This document shows, piece by piece, positions 1 through 6,908 of a stretch of 35,965 bases of DNA. Below the pieces are notes generated by a model. That model made no database searches. It was given only the letters and a program-made list of their open reading frames with translations, and was not told the origin of the DNA. This stretch comes from an uncultured Litoreibacter sp. (lineage in GTDB: Bacteria; Pseudomonadota; Alphaproteobacteria; Rhodobacterales; Rhodobacteraceae). Made by a program: the position numbers and the translations under genes. Each line of letters opens with the position of its first letter. Position 1 is the first letter of the stretch. The stretch spans positions 1-35,965 of the forward strand of contig CALHHY010000159.1 of the NCBI GenBank assembly GCA_938030665.1, in the 5' to 3' direction.

Positions 1-83
1 ACGAAGATGATGATGGAAACGACGAAAAGGGTCACCAGACCCAGCAGCAATCGCTGCACAATAATTCGGAGTAGTCCTGCCAC
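1..83 (-). CDS. Peptide-type ABC transporter permease, N-terminus only (cut by window edge)
   Basis: Only the first 27 codons or so are present, reading leftward off the window. From a GTG at 83 the translation begins with a short polar stretch (AGLLRIIVQRLL) followed by a continuous hydrophobic segment (GLVTLFVVSIIIF). This is the classic start of the DppB/OppB class of inner-membrane permeases for peptides or related substrates. An in-frame TGA lies about 13 codons upstream, so the ORF cannot extend much further. There is no strong Shine-Dalgarno sequence. The 108 bases between this start and the end of pip hold no other gene and probably carry its promoter. The assignment rests on the N-terminal pattern alone, so the substrate cannot be given. 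Confidence 0.6.
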   Translation of the reverse strand, partial: MAGLLRIIVQRLLLGLVTLFVVSIIIF

Positions 84-191
84 AGTGAAAAAAGCCCCAA
101 TTGTCCCTGAAATTCAGCGTAGCGGCAGATTTTGAACTGTAAACCCCCGGAAAACGGCCAAACTCCGTTACAAGTCGCCATTTGAGACAGG

Positions 192-1169
192 TTATCGGTC
201 TTTTTTGTCTCGCAGCATATTCGTTACGCGGACCAGTTCGGCCGTTATTCCTGGCTCAGACAGCGCGTGGCCTGCGGCAGGTACCATGCTCAGCTTCGCG
301 GCATCCCAGCCTTGCGCCAAACGGAATGCGGAAGTTGGCGGGCAGATCATATCGTACCGGCCCTGCACAATCGTTGCAGGTATGTGCTCAATTAAGTGGC
401 GGTTCTGAATAATGGTGTCGTCACCGTCAAGCCATCCGCGATGGGTGAAGTAGTGATTCTCCAACCGGGCGAAGGCGCGGGCGTAATCCGCAGGGCCTTC
501 GCCATTGGCATTCACATTCAGCGCGGCAAGCGCGTTTTCCCATCCCGCCCAGGCCCGCGCGTAGCGAATCTCCTGCTGCATGTCGCCGCTGAACAGCCGC
601 CGCCCATAGGCCGCGATCATGTCATCGCGCTCGTCCTCGGGGATCAGCTTCTCGAAATTGTGCCAGCGCTCAGGGAAGAACTTGCCTGCTCCGCCTCCAT
701 AGAACCAATCCAGCTCCGGCTGGGTCATCAAGAAGACCCCGCGCAGGATCAGGTAGTTGACCCGCTGCGGATGCGTTTCGGCATAGATCAGGGCCAGGGT
801 TGCACCCCAGCTGCCGCCAAAGACGATCCAGTCTTCGATTTCCATGCCCTGGCGCAAACGCTCGATATCGCGGACAAGGTCCCAGGTCGTGTTGTTCTGC
901 ACCGACGCATGCGGTCGCGATCGACCGCAGCCACGTTGATCAAACAGGATGATGCGGTAATGCGCGGGATCAAAATAGCGCCGCATCGCGGGGCTGCACC
1001 CGCCCCCCGGCCCGCCATGCAGCACAACCACAGGCTGCCCATCGGGATTGCCGCATTGCTCGACATAAAGGCGGTGGCCATGGCCCACCTCGACCATGCG
1101 CTGGTCGTAAGGGTCCAGCCCCGGGTAAAGGTGCGCTGCCGCGCGGTTTTGTCCTGATCTTACGTCCAT
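192..1169 (-). CDS. pip: Proline iminopeptidase
   Basis: This cytoplasmic alpha/beta-hydrolase peptidase of family S33 (325 residues, normal length) removes N-terminal proline from peptides. The oxyanion segment HGGPGGG is at residues 51-57 and the nucleophile elbow GGSWG at 118-122 (Ser120). The acid is Asp273 in QGRYDMICP and the base His301 in [10 protein letters not shown], so the triad is complete. The DQRGCGRS segment (77-84), typical of this family, is also present. Translation starts at ATG 1169. Only 54 bp separate it from the divergent ubiG start, and that spacer carries a perfect inverted repeat. A broad-specificity alpha/beta hydrolase is the only realistic alternative. Confidence 0.93.
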   Translation of the reverse strand: MDVRSGQNRAAAHLYPGLDPYDQRMVEVGHGHRLYVEQCGNPDGQPVVVLHGGPGGGCSPAMRRYFDPAHYRIILFDQRGCGRSRPHASVQNNTTWDLVRDIERLRQGMEIEDWIVFGGSWGATLALIYAETHPQRVNYLILRGVFLMTQPELDWFYGGGAGKFFPERWHNFEKLIPEDERDDMIAAYGRRLFSGDMQQEIRYARAWAGWENALAALNVNANGEGPADYARAFARLENHYFTHRGWLDGDDTIIQNRHLIEHIPATIVQGRYDMICPPTSAFRLAQGWDAAKLSMVPAAGHALSEPGITAELVRVTNMLRDKKDR

Positions 1170-1178
1170 AGCGCCCTA

Positions 1179-1200
1179 TATAACGCGTCAATGCGTTATA
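1179..1200. promoter_or_regulatory. Perfect inverted repeat in the pip/ubiG divergent spacer
   Basis: TATAACGC and GCGTTATA form a perfect 8-bp inverted repeat separated by 6 bp, centred in the 54-bp gap between the divergent starts of pip (1169) and ubiG (1224). Each arm contains a TATAAC-like hexamer that could serve as a -10 box: plus-strand 1197-1202 for ubiG, and its minus-strand mirror for pip. The element could therefore be two facing -10 boxes, an operator, or both. No good -35 was found. This is inference from sequence only. Confidence 0.45.
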
Positions 1201-1223
1201 ACCATGGTGATCAGAGGTCTGAT

Positions 1224-1964
1224 ATGAACACAACAGTCGATGCGGGCGAGATCGCGAAATTTGAAGCGATGGCGGCTGAATGGTGGGATGTGGACGGTAA
1301 ATTCAAGCCGCTGCATATGCTCAACCCCTGCCGCCTTGATTATATCACTCAACAGATCGCTGCAGAATTTGACCGCGACCTGACGCAGCGCAACCCTTTC
1401 GCGGGGCTGCGACTGCTTGATATCGGCTGCGGCGGCGGGCTTCTGGCGGAGCCTATGGCCCGGCTTGGGGCTGATGTGGTTGGCGCCGATGCGGCGGAGC
1501 GCAACATTCCCGTGGCCCAGGTTCACGCCGAACAATCCGGTCTCGACATTGATTACCGACACACCACGGCGGAGGCGATGGCCGCTGCGGGCGAACAGTT
1601 CGACGTCGTGCTGAACATGGAGGTCGTGGAACACGTCGCCGACCCGCTTGCCTATCTAACCGCCTGCCAACAGCTGATGAAACCGGGCGGAATAATGGTG
1701 TGCTCCACTATTAACCGTAACCCAAAAAGTTACCTCATGGCCATCATCGGGGCGGAGCATATCATGCGCTGGCTGCCAAAAGGCACCCATGAATGGCAAA
1801 AGTTCATCACGCCTGACGAGCTGTTTGACCTGATCCGGCAGGCTGGGCTGGAGCCGGTCGACCGGACCGGCTTTGTCTTCAACCCAGTTGCATGGAGCTG
1901 GTCACTGTCGGACCGCGACCTGTCCGTGAATTACACAACCGCAAGCGTAAAGCCCGCCGGCTAG
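1224..1964 (+). CDS. ubiG: Ubiquinone biosynthesis O-methyltransferase UbiG
   Basis: UbiG catalyses both O-methylation steps of ubiquinone synthesis using SAM. The start at 1224 (MNTTVDAG, 246 residues) is preferred over ATG 1191 because AGAGG lies 8 bases upstream; the earlier ATG falls inside the promoter inverted repeat. SAM-binding motif [10 protein letters not shown] is at 64-72 and motif II GADAAE at 87-92. NMEVVEHV at 131-138 matches the UbiG family, as does the N-terminal [10 protein letters not shown] segment. The gene is divergent from pip. Its TAG stop sits in a CTAG tetranucleotide shared with the stop of the convergent marR-type gene. Confidence 0.95.
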   Translation: MNTTVDAGEIAKFEAMAAEWWDVDGKFKPLHMLNPCRLDYITQQIAAEFDRDLTQRNPFAGLRLLDIGCGGGLLAEPMARLGADVVGADAAERNIPVAQVHAEQSGLDIDYRHTTAEAMAAAGEQFDVVLNMEVVEHVADPLAYLTACQQLMKPGGIMVCSTINRNPKSYLMAIIGAEHIMRWLPKGTHEWQKFITPDELFDLIRQAGLEPVDRTGFVFNPVAWSWSLSDRDLSVNYTTASVKPAG

Positions 1965-2404
1965 TTCTTGTCAGACAGGCGGGCGCGGATCTGGCGTAGG
2001 ACAGGCAGGGTGGCGCGCACTTCCTCCGCGCCGACGCGGCCGACGATCTCCGCAATCAGCGGCGTAATGGCTGCAAGTGCCGCGTCGCGCGCGGCCTTGC
2101 CTGCGGGGCTGATCACCACCTGCTTGCGTCGCGCGTCGTCCCAGTCGGGGCTGACATGTATATGCCCCGCCCATTCCAGCTTGTGCAGCGTGTTGGTCAT
2201 AGCGCCGCGGGTCAGGTTGAACGTCTCGGCCAGTCGCGCGGGTGAGCGGGGTGCCTCGACATGTGCCAGATGATTTAGCACCGAGAAATGCGACAGCTCC
2301 ATGCCCTTGGGCAGTGCCTTGGTCAGCCGGTTCCGCGCCAGCTGATCGGCCATAAACAGCTCTGAAAAGAGTGCCTTGGCCAGCGTGTTATGTTCCTCGC
2401 TCAT
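1961..2404 (-). CDS. MarR-family transcriptional regulator
   Basis: This 147-residue winged-helix regulator belongs to the MarR type. It has an N-terminal dimerisation helix, then a segment [10 protein letters not shown], a recognition region [20 protein letters not shown], and a wing ending [14 protein letters not shown] with the conserved D.R.....T/S pattern. The start at 2404 ([10 protein letters not shown]) lies inside the 3' end of the nitrilase gene (17-nt overlap), so it is probably translated as the last gene of the comF-grx-nitrilase unit. The long upstream ORF extension in this frame is antisense-like in content and was discarded. The effector is unknown. The context of glutaredoxin and a nitrilase-type amidase suggests a redox or small-thiol theme, but that is inference. 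Confidence 0.87.
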   Translation of the reverse strand: MSEEHNTLAKALFSELFMADQLARNRLTKALPKGMELSHFSVLNHLAHVEAPRSPARLAETFNLTRGAMTNTLHKLEWAGHIHVSPDWDDARRKQVVISPAGKAARDAALAAITPLIAEIVGRVGAEEVRATLPVLRQIRARLSDKN

Positions 2405-3230
2405 GCGGGCGCAGTATAGGGGCTGTAAATTCCCTGTCATGCGAAAGTGACGGGACCCGTTGCCGCGCCTTGGCGACCTCGCTGAGATCAAGATCGACGC
2501 AGGCGGTGCCGCGCTCATTCCCCATATCCAGCAATACCTCGCCCCAGGGGGCGACAACCAGCGAATGGCCATAAGTACGCCGTCCTTCATGCTGCCCTGT
2601 CTGCGCAGGTGCGATGATGAAACACCCCGTCTCAATGGCGCGGGCACGCAGCAGCGCGTGCCAATGCGCCTCCCCGGTGACGGGGGAAAAAGCAGAAGGC
2701 ACCGCGATGATCGACGCCCCCGCCTGTGCGAGGCTGCGGTAGAGATGCGGGAAACGCAGGTCGTAGCAGATTGTCATGCCGATGGTGGCAGCGCCGGTAT
2801 CGACCAGACAGGTGCCTTCGCCTGGCCGGTAGCCGTCGGATTCGCGGTACATTTCCGTTTCGGTCACCTGAACGTCGAACATGTGGATCTTGTCGTAACG
2901 CCCTGCGATCTTGCCGCTTGGGCTGATCATGAGGCTGCGGTTGGCAAACCGGCCATCGGGATCGGCGGTTTTGAACGCCATCGAGCCGAGCAGCAGCCAG
3001 ACCCCATGTGCATCAGCGGCCTGCTGTAGCTGCCGGAGGACCGTGTCGTCCTCTTCCAACGCCAGCACGTCCCTTTGGTGGCTGCGGCTCATCGAGACGC
3101 AGTTTGACACTTCTGGGGTGCAAATAAGCGTCGCGCCGTCGGCGGTGGCGGTTTTGATGCCGTCCCGCAACGTGGCCAGGTTTTCGTCTGGCCATTGGCT
3201 GCTATTCATTTGGATCAGGGCAACCCGCAT
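2388..3230 (-). CDS. Carbon-nitrogen hydrolase (Nit/omega-amidase type)
   Basis: This nitrilase-superfamily amidase has 280 residues. The catalytic Glu-Lys-Cys triad is visible as Glu40 (CTPEVSN), Lys114 (RYDKIHMFD) and Cys155 (ICYDLRFP); the second glutamate of the family lies in GEAHWHALLRARAIE (Glu187). The KIHMFD and CYDLRFP signatures are those of the Nit1/Nit2 branch, whose studied members hydrolyse deaminated glutathione or alpha-keto-amides, so repair of deaminated glutathione is a reasonable guess. The gene follows glutaredoxin by 3 nt and overlaps the MarR gene by 17 nt, so the three are most likely one transcript. Confidence 0.9.
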   Translation of the reverse strand: MRVALIQMNSSQWPDENLATLRDGIKTATADGATLICTPEVSNCVSMSRSHQRDVLALEEDDTVLRQLQQAADAHGVWLLLGSMAFKTADPDGRFANRSLMISPSGKIAGRYDKIHMFDVQVTETEMYRESDGYRPGEGTCLVDTGAATIGMTICYDLRFPHLYRSLAQAGASIIAVPSAFSPVTGEAHWHALLRARAIETGCFIIAPAQTGQHEGRRTYGHSLVVAPWGEVLLDMGNERGTACVDLDLSEVAKARQRVPSLSHDREFTAPILRPHERGT

Positions 3231-3233
3231 GGG

Positions 3234-3488
3234 TCAGGCCAGCATCGCGTCCAGCTTGCCGTTGCTTTCCAGCGCATAAAGATCGTCGCAACCGCCGACA
3301 TGTTTCCCGTCGATGAAAATCTGCGGCACCGTACGCCCGCCATTGGCACGCGCGATCATCTTGGCTTTCTCGCCGGGATTGCGGCCGACATCCGTTTCCT
3401 CAAACGCGGCGCCCTTTGCTTTCAACAGGCGTTTTGCCGCATGGCAAAAGCCGCAAAGCTGGGATGTGTAGATTTCGACCTTGGCCAT
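3234..3488 (-). CDS. grxC: Glutaredoxin 3 (GrxC-like)
   Basis: This 84-residue dithiol glutaredoxin uses glutathione to reduce protein disulfides and mixed disulfides. The active-site pair is Cys12-Gly-Phe-Cys15, a variant of the usual CPYC. The cis-proline loop TVP is at 53-55 and the glutathione-binding GGCDD at 65-69. Length and the C-terminal helix match the GrxC family. It lies 36 nt after comF and 3 nt before the nitrilase gene. The CGFC centre keeps both cysteines but lacks the proline, which would be expected to shift the redox potential. Confidence 0.93.
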   Translation of the reverse strand: MAKVEIYTSQLCGFCHAAKRLLKAKGAAFEETDVGRNPGEKAKMIARANGGRTVPQIFIDGKHVGGCDDLYALESNGKLDAMLA

Positions 3489-3524
3489 GATGGTGGTTCC
3501 CCGACTCGGTAAGATTGGCAGAAA

Positions 3525-4256
3525 TTAAACATCCTTGGCGACGCGCGCCAGCACCAGCACGTCAACGTGATCAGCGCCGGCCTGCAGGGCGGCCTCGGTC
3601 GCCGCTGCTAGCGTCGCGCCTGAGGTCATCACGTCATCAACCAGCAGCACCTGCCGCCCAGCCAAGGCCAAACCGCGTTTCGGATGTGGCCTGATCGCGT
3701 CTTGCAGGGTTGCAAAGCGCGCCTCGCGGGTATGGCCATCAAGGGGTTTCGTGGCATGAGGACGCAACAAAGCATCGGGCAGGTATGTGCAGCCGGTTTC
3801 TCGGGCGACCGCGCGGGCCAGCAACGCGGCCTGATTGTAGCGCCGTTTGACGTAGCGCAGCCAATGTAGCGGCACCGGGACGATAACAGTGTCCGCTGGC
3901 AGCGCGGGGACCCGCTGTGCCATCCACCCGGCCGCGGGTTTCGCCAGTTCCGTCCGGTCGCCATGTTTCAGCGCCATCACAAGCCGCCGTCCGTTCCCGG
4001 TATAGAGAAAGGCCGCCGCCCCGCGCCCCCATGGGCGGGCTACGCGCATGCAATCGTCGCAGTGTAGCGTGACGCGTGCGTCTTCCTCGATTTCGCCGGG
4101 CAAGGGCACACCGCATTTGGAACAGGTTGCACCATTGATGAATGCCGTGTCCCGCCAGCAGGCCCCGCAGAGGGCGGCCTCTACCTCTACCAGTTCCTGG
4201 CAGGTCAGGCATTGCGGTGGGTAGAAGACGCGCAACAAGGTTTGCATTTGCGACAC
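3525..4256 (-). CDS. comF: ComF family protein (double zinc finger plus phosphoribosyltransferase fold)
   Basis: At 243 residues this matches the ComF family, linked to DNA uptake and processing in competent bacteria and otherwise poorly understood. The N-terminus holds CxxC pairs at Cys16/19, 30/33, 45/48 and 66/69, likely zinc ligands. The C-terminal half is a type I phosphoribosyltransferase domain with the PRPP loop VLLVDDVMTSGAT at 203-215. The segment VPVPLHWLRYVKRRYNQA is the family hallmark. It is the first gene of the leftward comF-grx-nitrilase-marR cluster. It starts at ATG 4256, only 40 bp from the divergent methyltransferase-like gene. Confidence 0.92.
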   Translation of the reverse strand: MSQMQTLLRVFYPPQCLTCQELVEVEAALCGACWRDTAFINGATCSKCGVPLPGEIEEDARVTLHCDDCMRVARPWGRGAAAFLYTGNGRRLVMALKHGDRTELAKPAAGWMAQRVPALPADTVIVPVPLHWLRYVKRRYNQAALLARAVARETGCTYLPDALLRPHATKPLDGHTREARFATLQDAIRPHPKRGLALAGRQVLLVDDVMTSGATLAAATEAALQAGADHVDVLVLARVAKDV

Positions 4257-4270
4257 CGGGTTTTAAGTAG

Positions 4271-4288
4271 CTGAGGGACCAACCTCAG
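4271..4288. promoter_or_regulatory. Inverted repeat in the comF/methyltransferase divergent spacer
   Basis: CTGAGG and CCTCAG are perfect 6-bp arms separated by 6 bp, inside the 40-bp gap between the divergent starts at 4256 and 4297. The right arm ends 8 bases before the methyltransferase ATG, so in that transcript it could also hide or replace the ribosome-binding site. Either an operator or an RNA hairpin is possible. Confidence 0.35.
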
Positions 4289-4296
4289 AGCTGACA

Positions 4297-5139
4297 ATGA
4301 CACCCCCGCCCGACCTCTTTGACAGACACGCGCTTGAGGCGCGCCGCAGACGTGCCGCCCGGCTGGGGCCAGCGCTGTTCTTGCATGAAGAAGCCGCGCT
4401 TGAGATCAAGGAAAGACTGAAAGACATTAACAGGGCGTTTACCAATGTCGTGATTGTGACCGGCTTCCCCGATTTCTGGCAGGGGGAGTTTCCGCAGGCA
4501 ACGTTGGTGGAGGACACGCCCGTCCTGCCGTTGGAGCTTGCCCGCTTTGACCTCGTCATCCACGCGATGTGCCTGCATCAGGCCAACGACCCCGTCGGGC
4601 AGCTGATCCAATGCGCGCGCGCCCTGCAGCCCGACGGGTTGCTTCTGGTCGCAACATTTGGCGGCCAGACCCTGACGGAGCTGCGCGCCGCCTTGGGGCA
4701 GGCGGAGGTCGCCGTGCTGGGCGGGCTGTCGCCCCGCGTGGCGCCGATGGCAGATATCCGGGACGCAGGCGCGCTGTTGCAACGCGCGGGGCTGGCCTTG
4801 CCGGTCGCTGACGCCGATCCGCGCCGTGTCAGCTACGCCTCCGTCGACGCATTGATGCATGATTTGCGGGCAATGGGGGAGGCAAATGCCCTGAACGCGC
4901 GCGATAAGCGATTTGTGACCCGCAAACTCTTTGAAAAGGCGGAGGTCGCCTATCCGAAAGAGGATGGCAGGGTGGTCGCGACCTTCGAACTGCTCTATCT
5001 GACAGGCTGGGTGCCCGATGCCAGCCAGCAGAAACCGCTGCGGCGCGGCAGCGCCACGGCGCGTTTGGCCGATGCGTTGAAGACCGTCGAGATGGGCGAA
5101 GATGCCCAACCTGTGAAAACAGACAAAAGAGAAGAATGA
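4297..5139 (+). CDS. SAM-methyltransferase-like protein related to NDUFAF5/BioC
   Basis: This 280-residue protein has the N-terminal signature of the NDUFAF5 group (FDRHALEARRRRAA, residues 8-21) and the post-motif region FDLVIHAMCLHQANDP (84-99), followed by ALQPDGLLL. Human NDUFAF5 acts in complex I assembly. The place where SAM-binding motif I (LDLGCGxG) should be reads VVIVTGFPDFW (51-61), with no glycine-rich loop, so catalysis is doubtful. The stop overlaps the hemH start by ATGA, which implies translational coupling. A complex I assembly role is inferred from the family, not shown here. Confidence 0.75.
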   Translation: MTPPPDLFDRHALEARRRRAARLGPALFLHEEAALEIKERLKDINRAFTNVVIVTGFPDFWQGEFPQATLVEDTPVLPLELARFDLVIHAMCLHQANDPVGQLIQCARALQPDGLLLVATFGGQTLTELRAALGQAEVAVLGGLSPRVAPMADIRDAGALLQRAGLALPVADADPRRVSYASVDALMHDLRAMGEANALNARDKRFVTRKLFEKAEVAYPKEDGRVVATFELLYLTGWVPDASQQKPLRRGSATARLADALKTVEMGEDAQPVKTDKREE

Positions 5140-6194
5140 TGAAAGACGGCACCTACGTCCCGCTGCCCCATGCTGAGAAAGATCACCCGAAGGTGCGGTT
5201 TGGCAAGGTTGGCATCCTGCTGGCCAATCTTGGCACACCGGATGACTACACCTATTGGCCGATGCGCCGCTATCTGAGCGAGTTTTTGTCCGACAAGCGG
5301 GTCGTCGATTATTCCGCCTGGCTTTGGCAGCCGCTGTTGCAGGGTGTGATCCTGTCCAAGCGGCCCTTTTCCAGCGGCGCGGCCTATCAATCCATTTGGA
5401 ACCACGAGAAGGGCGAAAGCCCGCTTTTGACCATCACGAAGGACCAGACCGCTTCCATAAAGGCGCAGATGGAAGCGCAGTTCGGCGATCAGGTGGTGGT
5501 GGATTTCTGCATGCGCTACGGCAACCCGTCGACGAAATCCAGAGTGCGCGAGATGGTCGATCAGGGCTGCGACCGGATCCTGTTCTTCCCGCTTTATCCG
5601 CATTACGCGGGCGCAACGTCAGCCACCGCGAATGACCAGTTCTTCCGCGCCCTGATGACCGAGAAATGGCAGCCATCCGTGCGCACGGTGCCCGCCTATT
5701 TCGAGAACGAGACCTATATCGATGCGCTCGCCCAATCGGTGGAGACAGCCTATGCCGCGCTGGAAGACAAGCCCGATATTCTCGTGACCTCCTACCACGG
5801 GGTGCCAAAGCGATACCTGATGGAGGGTGACCCCTATCATTGCCAGTGTCAGAAGACCTCCCGCCTGTTGCGTGAAAGACTGGGCTGGGACGAAGGCGCG
5901 ATACGGACGACCTTCCAGTCCCGATTTGGCCCGGAAGAATGGCTGCAACCCTACACGGTCGAAGAGGTCGCGCGGCTTGCCGAGGCCGGGATGAAGAAAA
6001 TCGCTGTCATCGCGCCCGCGTTTTCAGCCGACTGCATCGAGACGCTGGAAGAGATCAACGAAGAGATCAAGGAAAGCTTCGAGGAAGCCGGGGGGGAGCA
6101 GTTTACCTATATCCCATGCCTTAACGACCAGCCTGCACATATTAACGCGTTGGCCGAGATTATTACCACGAATCTCAAAGGCTGGATTGGTTAG
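5136..6194 (+). CDS. hemH: Ferrochelatase
   Basis: Ferrochelatase inserts Fe2+ into protoporphyrin IX, the last step of haem synthesis. The protein has 352 residues, the expected size. LLANLGTP near the N-terminus (28-35), FPLYPHYAGATSA (151-163), the catalytic His221 in TSYHGVPKRY, and the acidic active-site segment SADCIETLEEI (298-308) are all present. CQCQKT at 236-241 has closely spaced cysteines of the kind seen in many proteobacterial ferrochelatases. The start codon overlaps the preceding stop (ATGA). A small palindrome CGTTCTTTAGAACG follows the stop and may act in termination. Confidence 0.97.
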   Translation: MMKDGTYVPLPHAEKDHPKVRFGKVGILLANLGTPDDYTYWPMRRYLSEFLSDKRVVDYSAWLWQPLLQGVILSKRPFSSGAAYQSIWNHEKGESPLLTITKDQTASIKAQMEAQFGDQVVVDFCMRYGNPSTKSRVREMVDQGCDRILFFPLYPHYAGATSATANDQFFRALMTEKWQPSVRTVPAYFENETYIDALAQSVETAYAALEDKPDILVTSYHGVPKRYLMEGDPYHCQCQKTSRLLRERLGWDEGAIRTTFQSRFGPEEWLQPYTVEEVARLAEAGMKKIAVIAPAFSADCIETLEEINEEIKESFEEAGGEQFTYIPCLNDQPAHINALAEIITTNLKGWIG

Positions 6195-6206
6195 AGCCTC
6201 AATCTG

Positions 6207-6220
6207 CGTTCTTTAGAACG
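6207..6220 (+). terminator. Candidate hairpin after hemH
   Basis: CGTTCT-TT-AGAACG is a perfect 14-nt palindrome 12 bases after the hemH stop. It has no clear T-tract downstream, so it may be an RNA-stabilising hairpin rather than an intrinsic terminator. Confidence 0.3.
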
Positions 6221-6253
6221 GCTTGGGCCTCTACCATGTAGATCAAGGGGCGC

Positions 6254-6282
6254 TTGGCAGCGACCGGGGCACCGGCTGCCAA
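6254..6282. terminator. Larger hairpin between hemH and the 43-residue ORF
   Basis: TTGGCAGC (6254-6261) pairs with GCTGCCAA (6275-6282). Alternatively a 7-bp outer stem stacks on an inner CCGG/CCGG stem with a 3-nt bulge. It lies between the convergent ends of hemH (6194) and the minus-strand small ORF (stop at 6294), as expected for a two-way terminator. There is no strong T-run on either side, so intrinsic termination is uncertain. Confidence 0.4.
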
Positions 6283-6293
6283 ACGCGCGTTTC

Positions 6294-6425
6294 TCAGTTG
6301 GACGAGACAGGCCGGCCCTTGAACTGTTGCTCTCCTACGCGGACGCAGACGAGCCCGTTGGCCAGTGCTTTAACGAAAATCCCCTGTATGGAGACCGACG
6401 AGCCGATCATGATTGTTTTCAACAT
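6294..6425 (-). CDS. Small protein of 43 residues, function unknown
   Basis: From ATG 6425 the minus strand encodes 43 residues beginning MLKTIMIGSSVSIQGIF and ending GRPVSSN, then TGA. A GAGGAAAG purine run lies directly upstream at Shine-Dalgarno distance. Third codon positions are mostly G or C, as in neighbouring genes. The pattern of alternating hydrophobic residues (VSIQGIFVKAL, GLVCVRVGEQQF) suggests a small beta-barrel or strand-rich fold rather than a membrane helix. It lies 84 bp downstream of mutT on the same strand and converges on hemH. It has no recognised domain. I believe comparable tiny proteins occur near hemH in related bacteria, but cannot verify this. Confidence 0.55.
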   Translation of the reverse strand: MLKTIMIGSSVSIQGIFVKALANGLVCVRVGEQQFKGRPVSSN

Positions 6426-6509
6426 CTTTCCTCACCCGAAAATGTAAGGAAACAATAGTTCAATGAATCGGAAACAAAAGTAACTTCTTATCCACAAGAG
6501 GGTGATAAA

Positions 6510-6908
6510 TCATAATAGGTCGCGCAGCATCGCGATAAGAGGAATATCAGCCGGCGGCATGGGATAATTCCGCATTTCGTTAACCTTTACCCAGGCCAAG
6601 GTCTGCCCCTCAGCGGCCCTTGGCGACCCCTCCCACTTTCGGCAGGCGAAGACCGGCATAAGCAGGTGAAAATCATCATATCCGTGGCTGGCAAAGGTTA
6701 GTGGGGCAAGGCAGCTTTGCCACGTGTCGATGTCTAATTCTTCCTTTAGTTCCCGTATCAAAGCCGCTTCAGGGCTCTCGCCCACCTCGACTTTTCCACC
6801 CGGAAATTCCCATAGCCCGGCCATGGATTTCCCTTCGGGGCGCCGGGCCAAAAGAATGCGGCCATCCTTGTCGATCAGGGCTACCGCGGAGACCAGAATA
6901 GTCTTCAC
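6510..6908 (-). CDS. mutT: MutT-type Nudix hydrolase (8-oxo-dGTP diphosphatase)
   Basis: This 132-residue Nudix enzyme probably sanitises 8-oxo-dGTP in the cytoplasm. The Nudix box runs from Gly38 to Ile60 with Glu44, Arg52-Glu53 and Glu56-Glu57 in place; the usual penultimate glycine is Asp59. The preceding GLWEFPGG segment is the MutT-branch hallmark. Translation starts at a GTG (6908) overlapping the argJ stop (GTGA), so expression is coupled to argJ. The isomerase-argJ-mutT order suggests one leftward transcript. A different Nudix substrate cannot be excluded. Confidence 0.9.
   Translation of the reverse strand: MKTILVSAVALIDKDGRILLARRPEGKSMAGLWEFPGGKVEVGESPEAALIRELKEELDIDTWQSCLAPLTFASHGYDDFHLLMPVFACRKWEGSPRAAEGQTLAWVKVNEMRNYPMPPADIPLIAMLRDLL

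Noticed and set aside
4285-5238. A 317-residue ORF antisense to the methyltransferase-like gene and hemH start
   Set aside because: It mirrors the coding frame of recognisable genes, lacks a ribosome-binding site and has a composition typical of shadow frames in GC-rich DNA.
6223-6447. Plus-strand ORF of 74 residues in the hemH-mutT gap
   Set aside because: No ribosome-binding site, poor residue pattern, and the minus-strand 43-residue frame explains the region better.
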